The notes under the pieces were generated by a model. The model was not told the DNA's origin. It saw nothing but the letters and a program-made list of their open reading frames with translations, and did no database searches. Positions 52,081 through 63,460 of a stretch of DNA of 64,000 nt are shown in pieces. Numbering within the stretch: position 1 is the stretch's first letter; the number at the start of each line of letters is the position of its first letter. Origin of the DNA: Massariosphaeria phaeospora (lineage: Eukaryota; Ascomycota; Dothideomycetes; Pleosporales); assembly GCA_011032825.1 (NCBI GenBank), contig JAADJZ010000003.1, forward strand, positions 1,736,001 through 1,800,000. Reading direction: 5' to 3'. The position numbers and the translations under genes were made by a program.

Positions 52081-52701
52081 TCACAACTTTGCGTCACCTT
52101 TGATAACATCCCTAACCAGCTTCAGCCCCTCAATAGCAAACCTCACCATATTCGCTTCTCTGTCTGTCCCTAGACCGGTCTCTACCTCTCTTGTTGCAGT
52201 CCCTGGCTCGCTGCTCACAGCCAGCGCCAGGTATCCCGGGGTCCGGTTCCTCGTGGTACCTCCAGTAGGGCCAGCAGTGCCGCTCTCGCTCACGGTGTAC
52301 GTCGAACCCAGTGTTTTGCGCGTGTGGTCGGCGAGTCCAGCGACGATTTCGGGTGTGGGTCCGTTGTAGCCCACCTTGTTTGCTTCGGTCCAGCCAGCGA
52401 AGGCAATGCGGGACTCGAGCGTGTAGAGGGTTAGGCCGCCTTTGTAGTACCCTGAAGCGCCCGGGTAGGAGAGTAGCGCGGCCTGGAATGGTGTGAGAGA
52501 TTATGCGAGTGATTGTGAGGGTGAGGAGAGGGATACCGAGATCAGTCCACCTGCAGCCTTTTGATCTTAGTCTTCAAATATACAGGTGCTCATATGGTAA
52601 CCTACTGTCTCTGCCACAGAAATAGTTTCCTTGCGTTCCTTCAACAAGGTCGCAACTTCCTGGGTTATCTGCTTCAGATCGTCTGGTAGAAATGAAGTCA
52701 T
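52081..52701 (-). CDS. CinA C-terminal (PncC-type NMN amidohydrolase) domain protein
   Basis: Exons are complement(52606-52701), complement(52537-52557) and complement(52081-52482), giving 172 residues. All joins are phase 0, with a 21 bp microexon coding AAGGLIS. The stand-alone CinA C-terminal domain is an amidohydrolase that deamidates nicotinamide mononucleotide in bacterial pyridine salvage. The SVAETAAGGLIS block (about 28-39) is the family's SxAESxTGG motif with Thr-Ala-Ala for Ser-Cys-Thr. SYPGASGYYKGGL, NKVGYNGP and SGTAGPTGGTTRNRTPG follow in the right order. Length equals the usual single domain. No targeting signal is evident. Activity in this fungus is inferred only. Confidence 0.85.
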
Positions 52702-53532
52702 GGTGTGGGTTGTGAGGTCGAGTCTTGGGACTGAGTTGGCTTGACAGAGACGGGGTGTGGATCGCTATATGAGAATGTGCTGCAAAGCTGGTTAGGAGTT
52801 GTTGGGATAGATGACTTACAAATATAACGATCTAACGGAAGAAAGTCGGTGGGGCAGATCAGTTGAACAGCTATGACGAAGGCGGGGTAGGTTGGTAGGG
52901 CCAACAGTCGCTAGATTCTTCTACCGCCGGCATATAATTACCCATATGCAGTAGCTGGGTTTCTACTTTAGTAGGTCATGTTGAAAGGATAGAACGACAC
53001 GGTTAGGTTTATATGGTGACCTCGGGATGTGATTGATACATGACAAACATCGAGAGGGCCGGATATAATGGCGGCCAATGGTTCAACACCGTTACTAATG
53101 TAGATAATTGATGGATTGTATTGTGCCTATGGAGCGATAGCACAGAGCTGTAAAGGCGAGAGTTGAACTCGATCAGCCTCTCAGATAACAAATAGTAGAA
53201 CCTGCAGGCTTGTTGGCCTATTTCATGACGTGATGGAAGGACATAGGACGGAAATGAGGACGACAGGAGACACCACATAACACCGCCCAGCACCTGCGCT
53301 GAAGAACCATGACAAAGACGTGGGGTATCGTGATAAAGTCCGGAGTACGTATTAGAATTGTTAAGAACCCGTCACCTGGGTTGAATGGCAGATGGCTGTG
53401 AGCTTCTCCGGTTTTCGTGACTCTAGGCGTGGGTCCATGCCGGTGGCCGATGAGTCAAAGGATATGAGACGCGGCCCAAGTGATTGGTTCCTCATCTGGA
53501 ATCAGACTCAGGACCCAGTCACCCTGGGCTGA
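52702..53532. other. Intergenic, nothing recognised
   Basis: Upstream of the CinA-like gene and downstream of the next minus-strand gene. A 94-codon minus frame (53009-53293) has no start context or motif. Confidence 0.4.
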
Positions 53533-54104
53533 CTACGACGCCTGAGGATCCTGCAAGGGATGCGGCGTATCCACAGGAAACGTAGTCGAAGGACTCACAT
53601 GCTGCGAGCTCTCGGGAGAAGTGTTTGCCGAACTCGTGGGACTCACAGAGCGCGAGACGATGTACAGATCCGGGTACGAGTTGAACAGCAGCCGTTTCCA
53701 GTATGCGCTAGACGGAAGTCCAACATTTGCCAGTGATGATTTCAGCGTAGGCTTCTCGCGGTATTTCTCCAAGTCCTCAGGCATCATCAGGTCTTCGGCG
53801 CGCACCTCTAACCGGCTGTTGCCTCGTGGGATGTTCTTCTTGGTGACGCGGAGGAAGGGTAAGTTCGGGTCTAGGGAGGCCGCCCGTGGTTAGCGAGGTT
53901 TTCAACACAGAAGCAGGAATGAAGCGGGAGCGTACCGGTGTCTAATGCCTTGCAAAGCTCCTGCTGTGTCGACACCTCGAGCGACTTGCTGCCCGACCGG
54001 TACTTGTACACGAGGATGTTGGCCGTATCTTCCTCGTCCAGGTTGAACAGGCTGCTCGCTTTGCTCGAGCTCGTGCCGCTCGTCGATGTGCTCTTCCAAG
54101 TCAT
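53533..54104 (-). CDS. Hypothetical small protein, two exons
   Basis: Exons are complement(53936-54104) and complement(53533-53870), giving 168 residues. The 65 bp intron (GTACGC ... CCTAG) splits a GAC codon and restores one frame. The N-terminus is Ser/Thr-rich, then DEEDTANILVYKYRSGSKS (about 24-42). Next comes a compact region with STQQELCKALDTDPNLPFLR and LPSSAYWKRLLFNSYPDLY. The last ~35 residues are Ser/Pro/Thr-rich. No signal peptide, membrane segment or known family. The coherent globular stretch across the intron supports a real gene. Function unknown. Confidence 0.55.
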
Positions 54105-55488
54105 GATGTGTCGGGGAGAGTGTAGTGTAGTGTGCAGTAGGCAGTAGTCAGAGCAGTGGCCAAACAATGGGGCTGAAACGGAGGGCTGCGTAGGGGGGGG
54201 CGGTAGAGTCGCTTTGGGGTCGTCGGTGAGTTTGTGGTTGCGCGAATGTGGCCGCTGCCTTTGTATAGAAGGGCGGGAGTGAGGCTTGGTAGTGTCGGGT
54301 GATGGGTGGCAGCGCGGGAGTGGAGAGCAGGTGGAGTGAGGTGGTTCTGGCTCGTCAAGGCGCTGCGTCACGCTTGCTGCGCCTCTAGAGTCCGGCTTGG
54401 GCTTGGGCAAACGAACTTGGGCCCGCAGTGGCAGCCGTTGCGGTTTGGTTTGTGGCGCGGGCACGAAGGGGTCTTGGCGGGTCGGAGTCGGCCGATTGGC
54501 TGTCAGTCTAGGGAGGTGGAGCAGTGATCGAGCTAATGCCAATCGGGCGTTGACATCCACCGGCTTATGTAATCCCGCCGCGATCATAGTCTTGTGTCGT
54601 TGTTTGCTCGGACCGCGACAGAACACTCGGAGCTGATCGACGACGGACAGGACGGTGAATGTACTGTACTGTCTTCTACATCCTGTCTCTGCCTTCCTCA
54701 ATCGGGTACCTCAGCGGTTCCGTGTGGCATGGGACGCACCGTCACATACATCTAAACGTCGACTTTCCGCTGCCCCTGACAGAAGTGTTTCCGTGTCACG
54801 TACAAAGCAGAGCAGCTCGTATTTGCAGCTGACTGCCGCGGCTGCTCTTGCCCCTGGTTTTCCCCCGCAGTAAGTTTGCTCCATGTTGCTCACCTGTCAC
54901 GAGGAGGCGTCATGGGCTGGACCTGATGCACGCCCAGTGCCCGATGTTTGCTGGGGCCACGGCTGCGTGCGAGATGCCGTCGCGGAAAGGGCAGCAAAGA
55001 CGTATAAGTTTGATCGTTTGGCTGGAAATACAGAGCACAAGTGATAGCTGCGTACCAAGGGCGCGGTCGCAGGATGCGGATCGCGGGATCCTCTCATCAC
55101 CTTATCGGGGTGCCACAGTCACACGACAGGCCCTCCTCCCCGTGAGTCCTTGGTAAATGACCAACAAGACGTGAGTCTGGGAATCGAATGAAGCGCGGCA
55201 GGGGGCGAAGCAGTTGATACCGAGGATCTCAGGAGGCAGCAGCCCCGGCTTGCCAGGCACTTGACCGGTTTGGGGAAGCCATCGGAGAGTAACCAGCCAC
55301 TCCCGCTTCCGCCCACCACACACCCTCGCGCCTCTGCCCCATGAGCCCTTGAGGCGCACTTGATGCTTTGCAGCCTTAAAATCACCAGGCTGTCCCCTGG
55401 CTCTGCGCATCCCTCTGCGATATACCCACCGCCCTGATCGTAGCTCCGCAACCTGCTCCTTATAGATATCCTGCAACAGGTGCTCGCC
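54105..55488. other. Intergenic, nothing recognised
   Basis: Divergent promoter space between the hypothetical minus-strand gene and the patatin-like gene, 1.4 kb. Several 60-150-codon frames overlap on both strands without motifs. No repeat noticed. Confidence 0.4.
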
Positions 55489-57351
55489 ATGCTGCAGCTT
55501 CCGAACGAGTCGCCGGGAGGCCCCCTCTCGATAATGACTACAGCCACTGGGGCCACAGCGACGTCTACAGCTACCGGCCAGGACAAGTCAGGAGTGACGT
55601 GGTCAAAGACTGTGAACGAGGAGAACGCGTGGGAAGATCTGATATTGACGCTAGGTACGTACCCAGATACACGTTGTTTGCTCCGATTCGCGACTACACC
55701 AGGAACACGTCCGAGGGCGATTTCGACAGCTGTGATTTGCGCGGGCAGCTGAGGAGCTTCACATGCTTTTGCGGAAACGGGGTCTCCGGAACCAAGGCTG
55801 AACTCGCCATGTCTTGTAAAATTCAGTAGACGCTGTGTGCAGAACTGTAGCTTTCTATAGCTATATTGCTACGTTCAATGATCCTTTTGGAGGCGTACGG
55901 ATTCATCTCTTTAGTCCACATGCTAACTTGTGCTAGATGGCGGCGGCATTCGGGGCTACGCCAGCCTACTAATCGTCCAACGGCTCATGCACGAGATCGC
56001 CGAGTGCGAGCGACGGCTACAAGACGAAGAGGGCCCAGTCTCTGGCAGCGAGAGGCAGGAGTTCGACGAGGATGAGCTCTTGCCGTGCCATTACTTCGAC
56101 TACATGTACGGAACGAGTACGGGCGGCCTCATATCGGTTATGCTCGCGCGGTTACGCATGACGGTGCCTCAATGTCTGGACATATATCGACAGGTTGGCA
56201 ACGATCTTTTTGGACACCGAAGAAACGTTCTTCCTCTAGCGACCAAGTTCCACCATAAACCTCTAGAGAAGGCGGTTCAGACTATTGTCAAGGAATTTTG
56301 CAAGCATCATGAAGCTTGTGACGGAAAAGACTGGCATCCATGGAATGTAGACGAGAAGGAGTCGGAAGCTTCGTTGTCTTCAAATACCACCCCAGGTCGG
56401 ACAGAGAGGATCTGTCAATCGATCTGTCTAACAGCCACGCACTCGGGCCAAATCGACGAAGCATATCTTCTACGCACGTACGACCACCGCTACAATCCCT
56501 CGGTCGCTCCTATATGGTGTACACCTTACAATGAGGGGGCGGATAGACTAAGCATATGGGAGGTAACCCGAGCTACTTCGGCGGCACCATTCTATTTCAA
56601 GATGCTTGAAGCGGATTTTGGGTCAAGAGGAAAGATTGGATTCAAAGATGGTGGCATTCGGGAAAACAACCCTTCCTATGCCGCATACAGTGAACATGCG
56701 TCACTCAAAGGAGACGACCATGAACCGGCTTTACTCTTGTCAGTTGGCACTGGACGGCCGGACACCTCAAACGACGGCTTCGCTTCGGTCTGGCCAGGCC
56801 CCTTTGGAAAGGTGCCATTGATGAAGAAATGGTCAGAGAAGTTTGCAGTTTTCAAAAATGTCTTGATTAAATACACAGAGGGGGAGGACCGTCACAAAAT
56901 GATGAGCGCAATAGCCCGAGGGGAACACCGGTGGTACAAGCGGCTCAACGTCGACAAAGGCTTGGAGGAGCTGAAGCTAGACAACTGGGAACCTGGCGTG
57001 TGGACGAACCCTCGGACCGGCGTCGCGCAAAAGGTGCCAGGAGGTACAACACTGACCAGGATGGAGAACGCCACTCACGCATACCTCGATCGGGAAGAAG
57101 CGAACAAGATCCTGCATGAGTATGCCCCTCCGAAAGTCATGCTCCAGCAAGTGGCCGAGAAACTGGTACGCCACAGGAGGCTGCGGGAGGCAACCAAGAA
57201 TGACGACCTCAAGCGATGGCAGACGCACATGGGGCAGTGGCTGACTGGCAGCCTGAAGGGCGAGGACTCGATGCTGCGGACCGACCAGCTACGAGGCGAC
57301 AACGCCAACCCCTTGCAACCCCTTATCCCCGGAGCGGACGGTGCCCTGTAG
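55489..57351 (+). CDS. Patatin-like phospholipase domain protein with intact catalytic dyad
   Basis: Exons are 55489-55654 and 55937-57351, giving 526 residues. The 282 bp intron ends ...TGCTAG and splits the first Asp codon of the DGGGIRG oxyanion loop (about 56-62). Patatin-type hydrolases cleave acyl esters of phospholipids or galactolipids with a Ser-Asp dyad. The nucleophile elbow GTSTGG (about 109-114) and the aspartate in FKDGGIRENNPSY (about 292-304) are both present. YDHRYN and ATSAAPFYF are family blocks. The N-terminal exon is a short Thr/Gly/Ala-rich tail. No signal peptide and no NB-ARC or repeat domain follow. A second patatin-like gene lies 4.1 kb downstream on the same strand. 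Confidence 0.88.
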
Positions 57352-58329
57352 TGTCTGACATTACCTTGCGCGAAGGCTTTCCCGCGGTTTCACCTCGCAG
57401 CGGGATCCTCTCGAACAACGGCTGATATATCGTAGCCTGTTGGTTGCTCTCTCCCCTTCTCAGCATTTTCAGCGACCTCTCACACATATACGGCGTATTA
57501 CTGGATTTCTACAGCATTCGCGGAGCAGCATACCACGGGGAGGCATGGCTTGAGCAGCATGTATTTGGCGGCGTCTACAAACCATCTCACCCATCTCTTC
57601 TAGTTCTACAAAGGCGATAGATAAATGGGGCGGGGCTTGGATTTCCGCATTGGCGTTTTTGGGTATGCAGGCGATTGAAGGAAAGGGGGAGATACCACCA
57701 TAATTTTTCAGAGTTTCTTCGCATAGTTGGAAAAAATGTATTCGTCGCGACGTCGAAGTAAGCAACTAGAATCGCATTGCGTGATGTGTGTGTGTATCGA
57801 GTCTAGTTACCTAACGGGCCAGCTACTAACTGGTGTGCATGCAGTACAGGAAGATAGATTCACCACCAATCAAACGAGCGACTACACTTACTACACTGCC
57901 TAGCACAAACAGCTCAGCTCAGTTTGTACCCCAAAGACTCTCAATATCTCTCTCATTGACGCGCGTCCTAGTTTTCGTATCACCACACACACAACAGCCA
58001 CCATCTATCTATAAAATTTTGTTTGCATGGCAGCAAACATTTTTCTGTAGACGCACGCACCCACCTATCCTCGAGCGAGCCTGTGATGCCGCTATCCGAT
58101 CCCGATAGTCAGTCAGTCAGTCAGCCAGTTGACGTCAACGGGACTGACTGACCAGTGAGTGACCACACCAGGTGACGGAAACACTCTCTCCCCCTCGCCC
58201 TGACCTTGACCTGATTTGACCTGACCTGACCTGACCGGCCCTGACACTATAAGAACAGCCCAGGCCCTAGACCTCCGCACCGCCCTTCGGGAACCCAAAC
58301 CCAAAGCCCTCGGTCGACCTAACGACACC
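57352..58329. other. Intergenic with tetranucleotide and pentanucleotide repeats
   Basis: Contains AGTC repeats near 58107-58125 and CCTGA-type repeats near 58197-58237, then a short leader of the next gene. A GTGTGTGTG run lies near 57785. No supported gene. Confidence 0.45.
58107..58237. repeat. Simple repeats (AGTC)n and (CCTGA)n
   Basis: Four to five AGTC units near 58107-58125, and five to six CCTGA/TTGAC-type pentamers near 58197-58237, just upstream of the ATG at 58330. Confidence 0.7.
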
Positions 58330-59199
58330 ATGAACCCCCTCAACCAACCCTCCCGCGCCTCACGCATGCAATACGCCAACTACATGGACCCGCGCGCCCC
58401 CTCCTACCGCACGCCCGCGATCCGCCCCCGCAGCTCCCGCGACTCGACGCCCTTCGCAGCCGGCACCAACGGCGCAAACAACAACTACGACGATGACGAC
58501 ATTTACGCCACCCCGTCGCCGCTCGATGCTCGAACGCGGCACCACCCCGCACGCACGTACTCGGAGCGCCAACTCTTCTTCGACGAGACCATCAGCACGC
58601 TATTTAAAGCGCTTGCGGATGCGGAGGCCTGTTTCCCCAATGTGCAGGACGCGTTCAACGATGAGATCAGGGGTATTCGGTGGTACGCGACGCAGGCGCT
58701 AATAGACTCGTTGTGGGAGCTGCGGTTTGAGGCTAAGAAGGCTGGTGGTATTAGTAATAGTAGTACTAGCCGTCGGGATTCGAAAGCCGCACACGACGAC
58801 TACGACGCTGAGGATTCCGGCGGTGGGAGTGGCAGTGGCAGCAACGCGAGCGAGAAGGTCAAACAAGTCAAGCAGGTGCGCGGGAAGCTCGAGAAAGCGC
58901 TACAGGCAGCAGCCTATGGCACCCGACCGACCGTGAACCCGAAAAGGCGAAATGTAAAGCAGGCGCAGGAGAAGGCGAGTATCGAGAGGACTGTCTCGAA
59001 GCTGCAGACGTCGGGGAGTCAGTGTCTGGAGCTGCTGACGGCGTCGAAGAAGCGGTTTTCGCAGTTTGAGCCGTTGGTGGTGGAGCTGAGGTTTTTAAAG
59101 CAGATTATCGAGGCGTGGAGTGAGTTTACAGGTGCGCGGGAGGAAAGGGGCGAGGAAGAATTTGATGAGCATGACGAGGATCATGAAGAGAATTACTAG
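58330..59199 (+). CDS. Hypothetical protein, single exon
   Basis: This 289-residue protein has its ATG at 58330 (CACCATGAA). Residues 1-80 are disordered and Arg/Pro/Ser-rich (MDPRAPSYRTPAIRPRSS). A helical region at 80-135 reads SERQLFFDETISTLFKALAD and IRWYATQALIDSLWELR. A Ser/Gly/Asp linker follows. A second helical region at ~175-270 is basic then amphipathic (KVKQVKQVRGKLEKALQA; ELRFLKQIIEAWSEF). The tail is acidic (GEEEFDEHDEDHEENY). No family recognised. Good codon structure, conserved-looking helices and a strong start context support a real gene. A structural or complex-subunit role is only a guess. Confidence 0.65.
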   Translation: MNPLNQPSRASRMQYANYMDPRAPSYRTPAIRPRSSRDSTPFAAGTNGANNNYDDDDIYATPSPLDARTRHHPARTYSERQLFFDETISTLFKALADAEACFPNVQDAFNDEIRGIRWYATQALIDSLWELRFEAKKAGGISNSSTSRRDSKAAHDDYDAEDSGGGSGSGSNASEKVKQVKQVRGKLEKALQAAAYGTRPTVNPKRRNVKQAQEKASIERTVSKLQTSGSQCLELLTASKKRFSQFEPLVVELRFLKQIIEAWSEFTGAREERGEEEFDEHDEDHEENY

Positions 59200-59322
59200 G
59201 CGACTGAATGTGGTCTCTTATCGATGTTGCTTCACCCCCTGTTCTAATGGATCTCACTCTTTGAGTATCATGTAGAATTGTATTGATAGTATGTAATATC
59301 ATTTATTGTAAACCCTTCCAGG

Positions 59323-60549
59323 CTAGACGCTGTTAGTGATGGCATAAAAGTGAATTGTGGGGAGAATCTTCTTACTCCAGCTTGTTGTTCCTGTGTTCAG
59401 CCTGACGACGTTCACTTCATCGCCAACCCTAAGAGTACGGGGTGGGGTTTTGGGACTCCAGAAACTATATCGTCCAAAGACTGGTGACCATTTCGCACCA
59501 TCGTCAATCCTCCGGTCCTTCTGCAGCTTCTTTAGCACATCACCCGACTCGCCAACGCCGGGCTTGCCAGTACTATAGTCAATGTTGATGCTCTTACACC
59601 TTATGCAGTTGTGTTGCATGATAATCTCGGCGTCTTTGACCTTGATCTTTGCCCAGTAGTCTTCTGCCCAGGCCACGGGTGCGCCCTCAATGACAATGTT
59701 TGCCCGGAATTTCGTAATGTCCATCTCTTCGCCTTCAGGGAGACGCGCAGAAACGTCGGCGAGCGAGGTCTTTGAGACTATGAGAAAGGGCGCACAGTCT
59801 GTGAAAGTGATCTTCTCAGCTTCCCGTTCCGGTAAGTTGAGAAATGGGACACTGCTGAGAAGAGGCGGGAGCGAGCGACGAGTTCTGTCTGGCTTCATGT
59901 CCTCAAACAACACATCCCGTTTGTTGTCTCCGAGGTAAACAAAGACTACTTCATAGCCGAAGCAGGAAGAGAACCATTCGCTGTACTTGGCTGGCATTTT
60001 GAACGCTTGCGTCGGGCTATAGTGCATATTCACTTGGAATGGCTCTAATTTTTCTGTGTCGGGTCGCAGGGGCACTTTCAGCGTCTTGGCTTGATCGACG
60101 TCCCCAAATGCTATGAAGTCCACGGTGATGGTTCCGTTAGAGTCACCATCTGTTTCGATATCGGTGAGGAACTGCGTCATGGCTGGATAGCCGGAAACGG
60201 CCATGTTCTTGTGTCCCTCGGGAGTGACTTGTAGTAACATGAAGGTGCCTACAACGGTTAGAGCGGACGATTGGACGTGCAGTGTGCATACGATCATATT
60301 CGAACCCATGCCTGGTAGCAAGAGCCTCGGAAAGCTGGACGCCGCGTAAAGACTTGATGGGATACACATAGATCTTCAGTCATGGACAGTCAGCAGTGCC
60401 CGGGTGCACCCTGGTAGATGACATGGTCGGCGTACCTCGCTTATCTTCATGGGTTGCAGGCGGTGGACAAGTTTGTGTAAGAAAGACATGAGATAATACA
60501 GTAGACCGATGGCGAGCGCGAGTACCAAGGGGAGATATTGGGACGACAT
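59323..60549 (-). CDS. MOSC-domain protein, mARC-like, membrane-anchored
   Basis: Exons are complement(60436-60549), complement(60292-60373) and complement(59323-60248), giving 373 residues. Introns are 62 and 43 bp and joins match in phase. The start MSSQYLPLVLALAIGLLYYL is a single membrane anchor like that of mARC on the mitochondrial outer membrane. The MOSC N-terminal domain follows (IYVYPIKSLRGVQLSEA, about 39-55). The MOSC core contains DCAPFLIVSKTSLADV, then FRANIVIEGAPVAWAEDYW, and then CIRCKSINIDYSTGKPG (about 285-301), the cofactor-binding cysteine region. MOSC proteins carry molybdenum cofactor; mARC reduces N-hydroxylated compounds. Family call is firm; the mARC-type role is inferred from anchor and domain order. 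Confidence 0.88.
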
Positions 60550-61476
60550 GGTGGTAGTTCTCTGTCGGGAGGTGGCTGTCCGAGGGGGTTCAAGTTCGAA
60601 GCAAAGGAAAAGGCCAGCGGGACGGGATGCTCTTTCCACAAGCGGCATCTGCCCAGATGGGTGCCAGCGGTTGCTGCAGGTGCACGTGAGCGCCTGCTAC
60701 TGGAGCTCCTGAGGAGGCGAAGGGCAGGCGAACAGGCGAACAGGCGAACAGGCGGGCCAGCGCGCAGCCGCTGCAGGGACAGTGTGATCGCTGGCCAGCC
60801 GTCCAATCGACGCAGCGAGGTCGACGGATAGCGAGCGGCGAGCGGCGAGCGACGGGCTCGAGGGCGGCCGGGCGGGAGTGTGTCGGCCTCAGCTGGTGGT
60901 GGTGGGCGTCGGCGTGGCGGCGCAGCGCAGTGGGAGCGTGGCTGTGCTGTCTTGGGGGTGGTGATGGCGACTTGGCGGGGGTGACGGGTGACGGGTGACG
61001 GGTGACGCACCACTTGCTGTGTGCACCGGCATCAAACTTCGCCTTCACCTGAACCACGGCTGACTGCGGACTGCTGCGACACGACCAACTCCGGCTCTCG
61101 CGCGATTGCCCTATCTACCTTCTCCTACGACTCTTGCCTTCGCTCGTTGATTTCGCTGGACTACTATACAGACGGTGCCCGCCAGACAGTTGATGCGCTC
61201 CCAGGCGCGCGCCAGTCCCGAGTCCCAAGCTTTCACTTCTCAGCAGCCGTACAGCCGTACAGCCGCGCAGTGCACTGCTTAGTCGGCGACGACTGTAACG
61301 CCAGAGCGCTACCCTGCCTCGCGGCTGCGAACAAGATTGCCCGCACCCTACACTTGCACGTGGCGGCACCCTCCAGAACGACCATCTGATCCGGCCCGCG
61401 AGACACGCACCTGGCACCACTCGTTCCACCCTCGATCCTCCACAGCCACGGCCACTTTGCGCGACTCTTGCTCACC
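60550..61476. promoter_or_regulatory. Divergent promoter between the MOSC gene and the second patatin-like gene, with short tandem repeats
   Basis: It is GC-rich. CAGGCGAA is repeated 3.5 times at 60725-60756. GCGAGCG units occur near 60828-60850. GTGACGG is repeated four times at 60981-61008. GTACAGCC is repeated near 61248-61265. Open frames here are compositional. The two genes start at 60549 (minus) and 61477 (plus). Confidence 0.5.
60725..61008. repeat. Cluster of short GC-rich tandem repeats
   Basis: CAGGCGAA x3.5 (60725-60756) and GTGACGG x4 (60981-61008), with GCGGCGAGCG repeats in between (60828-60850). All lie in the divergent promoter. Confidence 0.75.
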
Positions 61477-63460
61477 ATGGCCAACAACGGCATCCGGCGC
61501 AAGGACACCACCAAGGGCCCGCCGCTGCGCATTCTCTCCCTAGGTGCGTATCCACCACGGGCCTCATGTGAAGACTCGGAATACTGACGTGGGGCAGATG
61601 GCGGGGGCGTCCGCGGATACTCGATGCTCATCATTCTCCAGGAGCTCATGCACCGCGCCTTTGTCGAGACCGAAGGGCGAGCACCGAAGCGACACGAGAT
61701 CCCGAAGCCATGCGACCACTTCGACCTCATCGCGGGCACCGGCACGGGCGGACTGATTGCGTTAATGTTGGGGCGCCTGAGAATGGACGTCGACACATGC
61801 AAGGACGTGTACGTGCGCATGACGAAGAGGGTCTTCGAGACGGACAAGACCATCGCCGGCATCCCCTACCGCTCGACCCTGTTCAAAGCCTCGAAGCTCG
61901 AAGAGGCCATCCGAGAGTGTGTTCGCGAGCACACCATCTACGACGACGAGGGCAACGACAGCGGCTACGCCATGTCTTCCACCGACCTGCGATCACCCGT
62001 GTCGCCAGCGAGCGTCGGGTCAGGGGTAACAAGAAGCGGTAGCACCGCCAGCCGATACAGCCAGATAGGCATGACTCCGGTCAACATGCGCATGGCTGCG
62101 TTGAAGTGGGGCAATCCAAATGCGAGACTCTACGACACAAGGGAAGAACGCACCAAGACGTGAGTGAGCCAAGTCCCATTGCTGTGCATTTTTGACCTTT
62201 TGCAGAGCTGTTACCGCCGTATACAAGGGTGCCAGGCGGCCCGGTAGTAACCAGATCTTGTTGCGGTCTTATGACTCCCGCAAAGAAACTTCCGTGGAAC
62301 CCAGCGCGACTGTGTGGGAGGCTGGCCGCGCTACTTGTGCAACTGCATTAGCATTCAAGCCAATCCAGGTTGGCCAGTCCGTTTTCCTGGACGAGGGCTC
62401 TGGAAAATACAACCCTGCCCCGCAGATACTCGACGAAGCCGTGTGCAATGAGTGGCCAGGTCGCGAAGTGGGTGTCTTCATCAGCATTGGTACGGGAAAG
62501 CGGCCTGAAGGCACGCAGCAACAGCAGCATCTATGGTGGGAAGGCTTTGTCTCTAGCGGCGTGGGGGACTTTGCAGAGGCCAGACGGCGGCTGATGAGCA
62601 AGATTGAGGACTGTGAAAAGATACACCAATCCATGAAGGACCACCTAGCGAAACGTCAAGTAAATCCCGAGCACTACTACCGCTTCAATGTCAACGTCGG
62701 TGTTGGCGAATTCGGCATGAACGAGTGGAACCGCCTCTCCGAGATCAGCACCAACACGCGCATGTACCTCTCCGAACCGGATATCCAGGCCAAGTCCCTA
62801 GATGCCGCCGCAAAGCTTGCCAGGATCCACCGCGCGAAGCAAAGATGGGAACGCGCAGAGAAGGGCCAAGTCCAGTACGGCGGCAGTAACGCGCCTCCTG
62901 TAAACCCCTGGGACCGGCCTCTGCCCAACATCCCCGACGCTTCGCCTACGGCCATCGAACTGCCAGCCGAAGCAGTCGCACCCTACCAATACTCGTCGTC
63001 CCCGCACAACGGCTCGCTCCTCTCCTCGCACTATCGGCGGCCGTCCGAGCAGGACAAGTACGTCATCGTCTCCTCGGACGAGTACCCCCAGCCCGTCACA
63101 TCCGACTTCCCTCCCCGCCACTCAGGCGAGCTCGTGTCGCCCAACCGCCGCTCGGGCGAGCAGTTCCACCACAGCCACAACCACTCGCACTCGCAATCCC
63201 ACAACGCCAGCTCGCTGCACAGCTCGCCGCGGCTGAGCGCCGAGGAGTTCAATCGCCGCAGTCCGCCGCCCCGGCCGCCCAAGACGCCGCTGCAGGACGG
63301 CACCAAGCCCCCACCAGGACTGAAGGGCCCGCCGCCCATCATCCCTCCGGCTGGGTCCATGCTGCCACGACCGCCGCCTGGCGCGCCGCTGCCGTATCCA
63401 GACACTGACGAGCCGCCGCCGATTGTCAACAAGGCCCGGAAACCGGAATACACTAGATGA
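61477..63460 (+). CDS. Patatin-like domain protein with Ser-to-Gly nucleophile, probable pseudoenzyme
   Basis: Exons are 61477-61543, 61598-62159 and 62206-63460, giving 627 residues. The introns are 54 and 46 bp. As in the 55489 gene, the first intron splits the Asp codon of the glycine-rich loop, here DGGGVRG (23-29). The nucleophile elbow reads GTGTGG (about 67-72) where the family has GTSTGG, and the distal motif is FLDEGSGKYNPAPQ instead of FxDGGxxxNNP. The domain continues to about 420 (SIGTGKR; YYRFNVNVG). The C-terminal ~200 residues are disordered and Pro/Ser/His-rich, with SH3-ligand-like PPPRPPKTP. Loss of the serine argues against esterase activity, so a scaffold or sensor role is possible. 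Starts at CACCATGGC. Confidence 0.88.
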
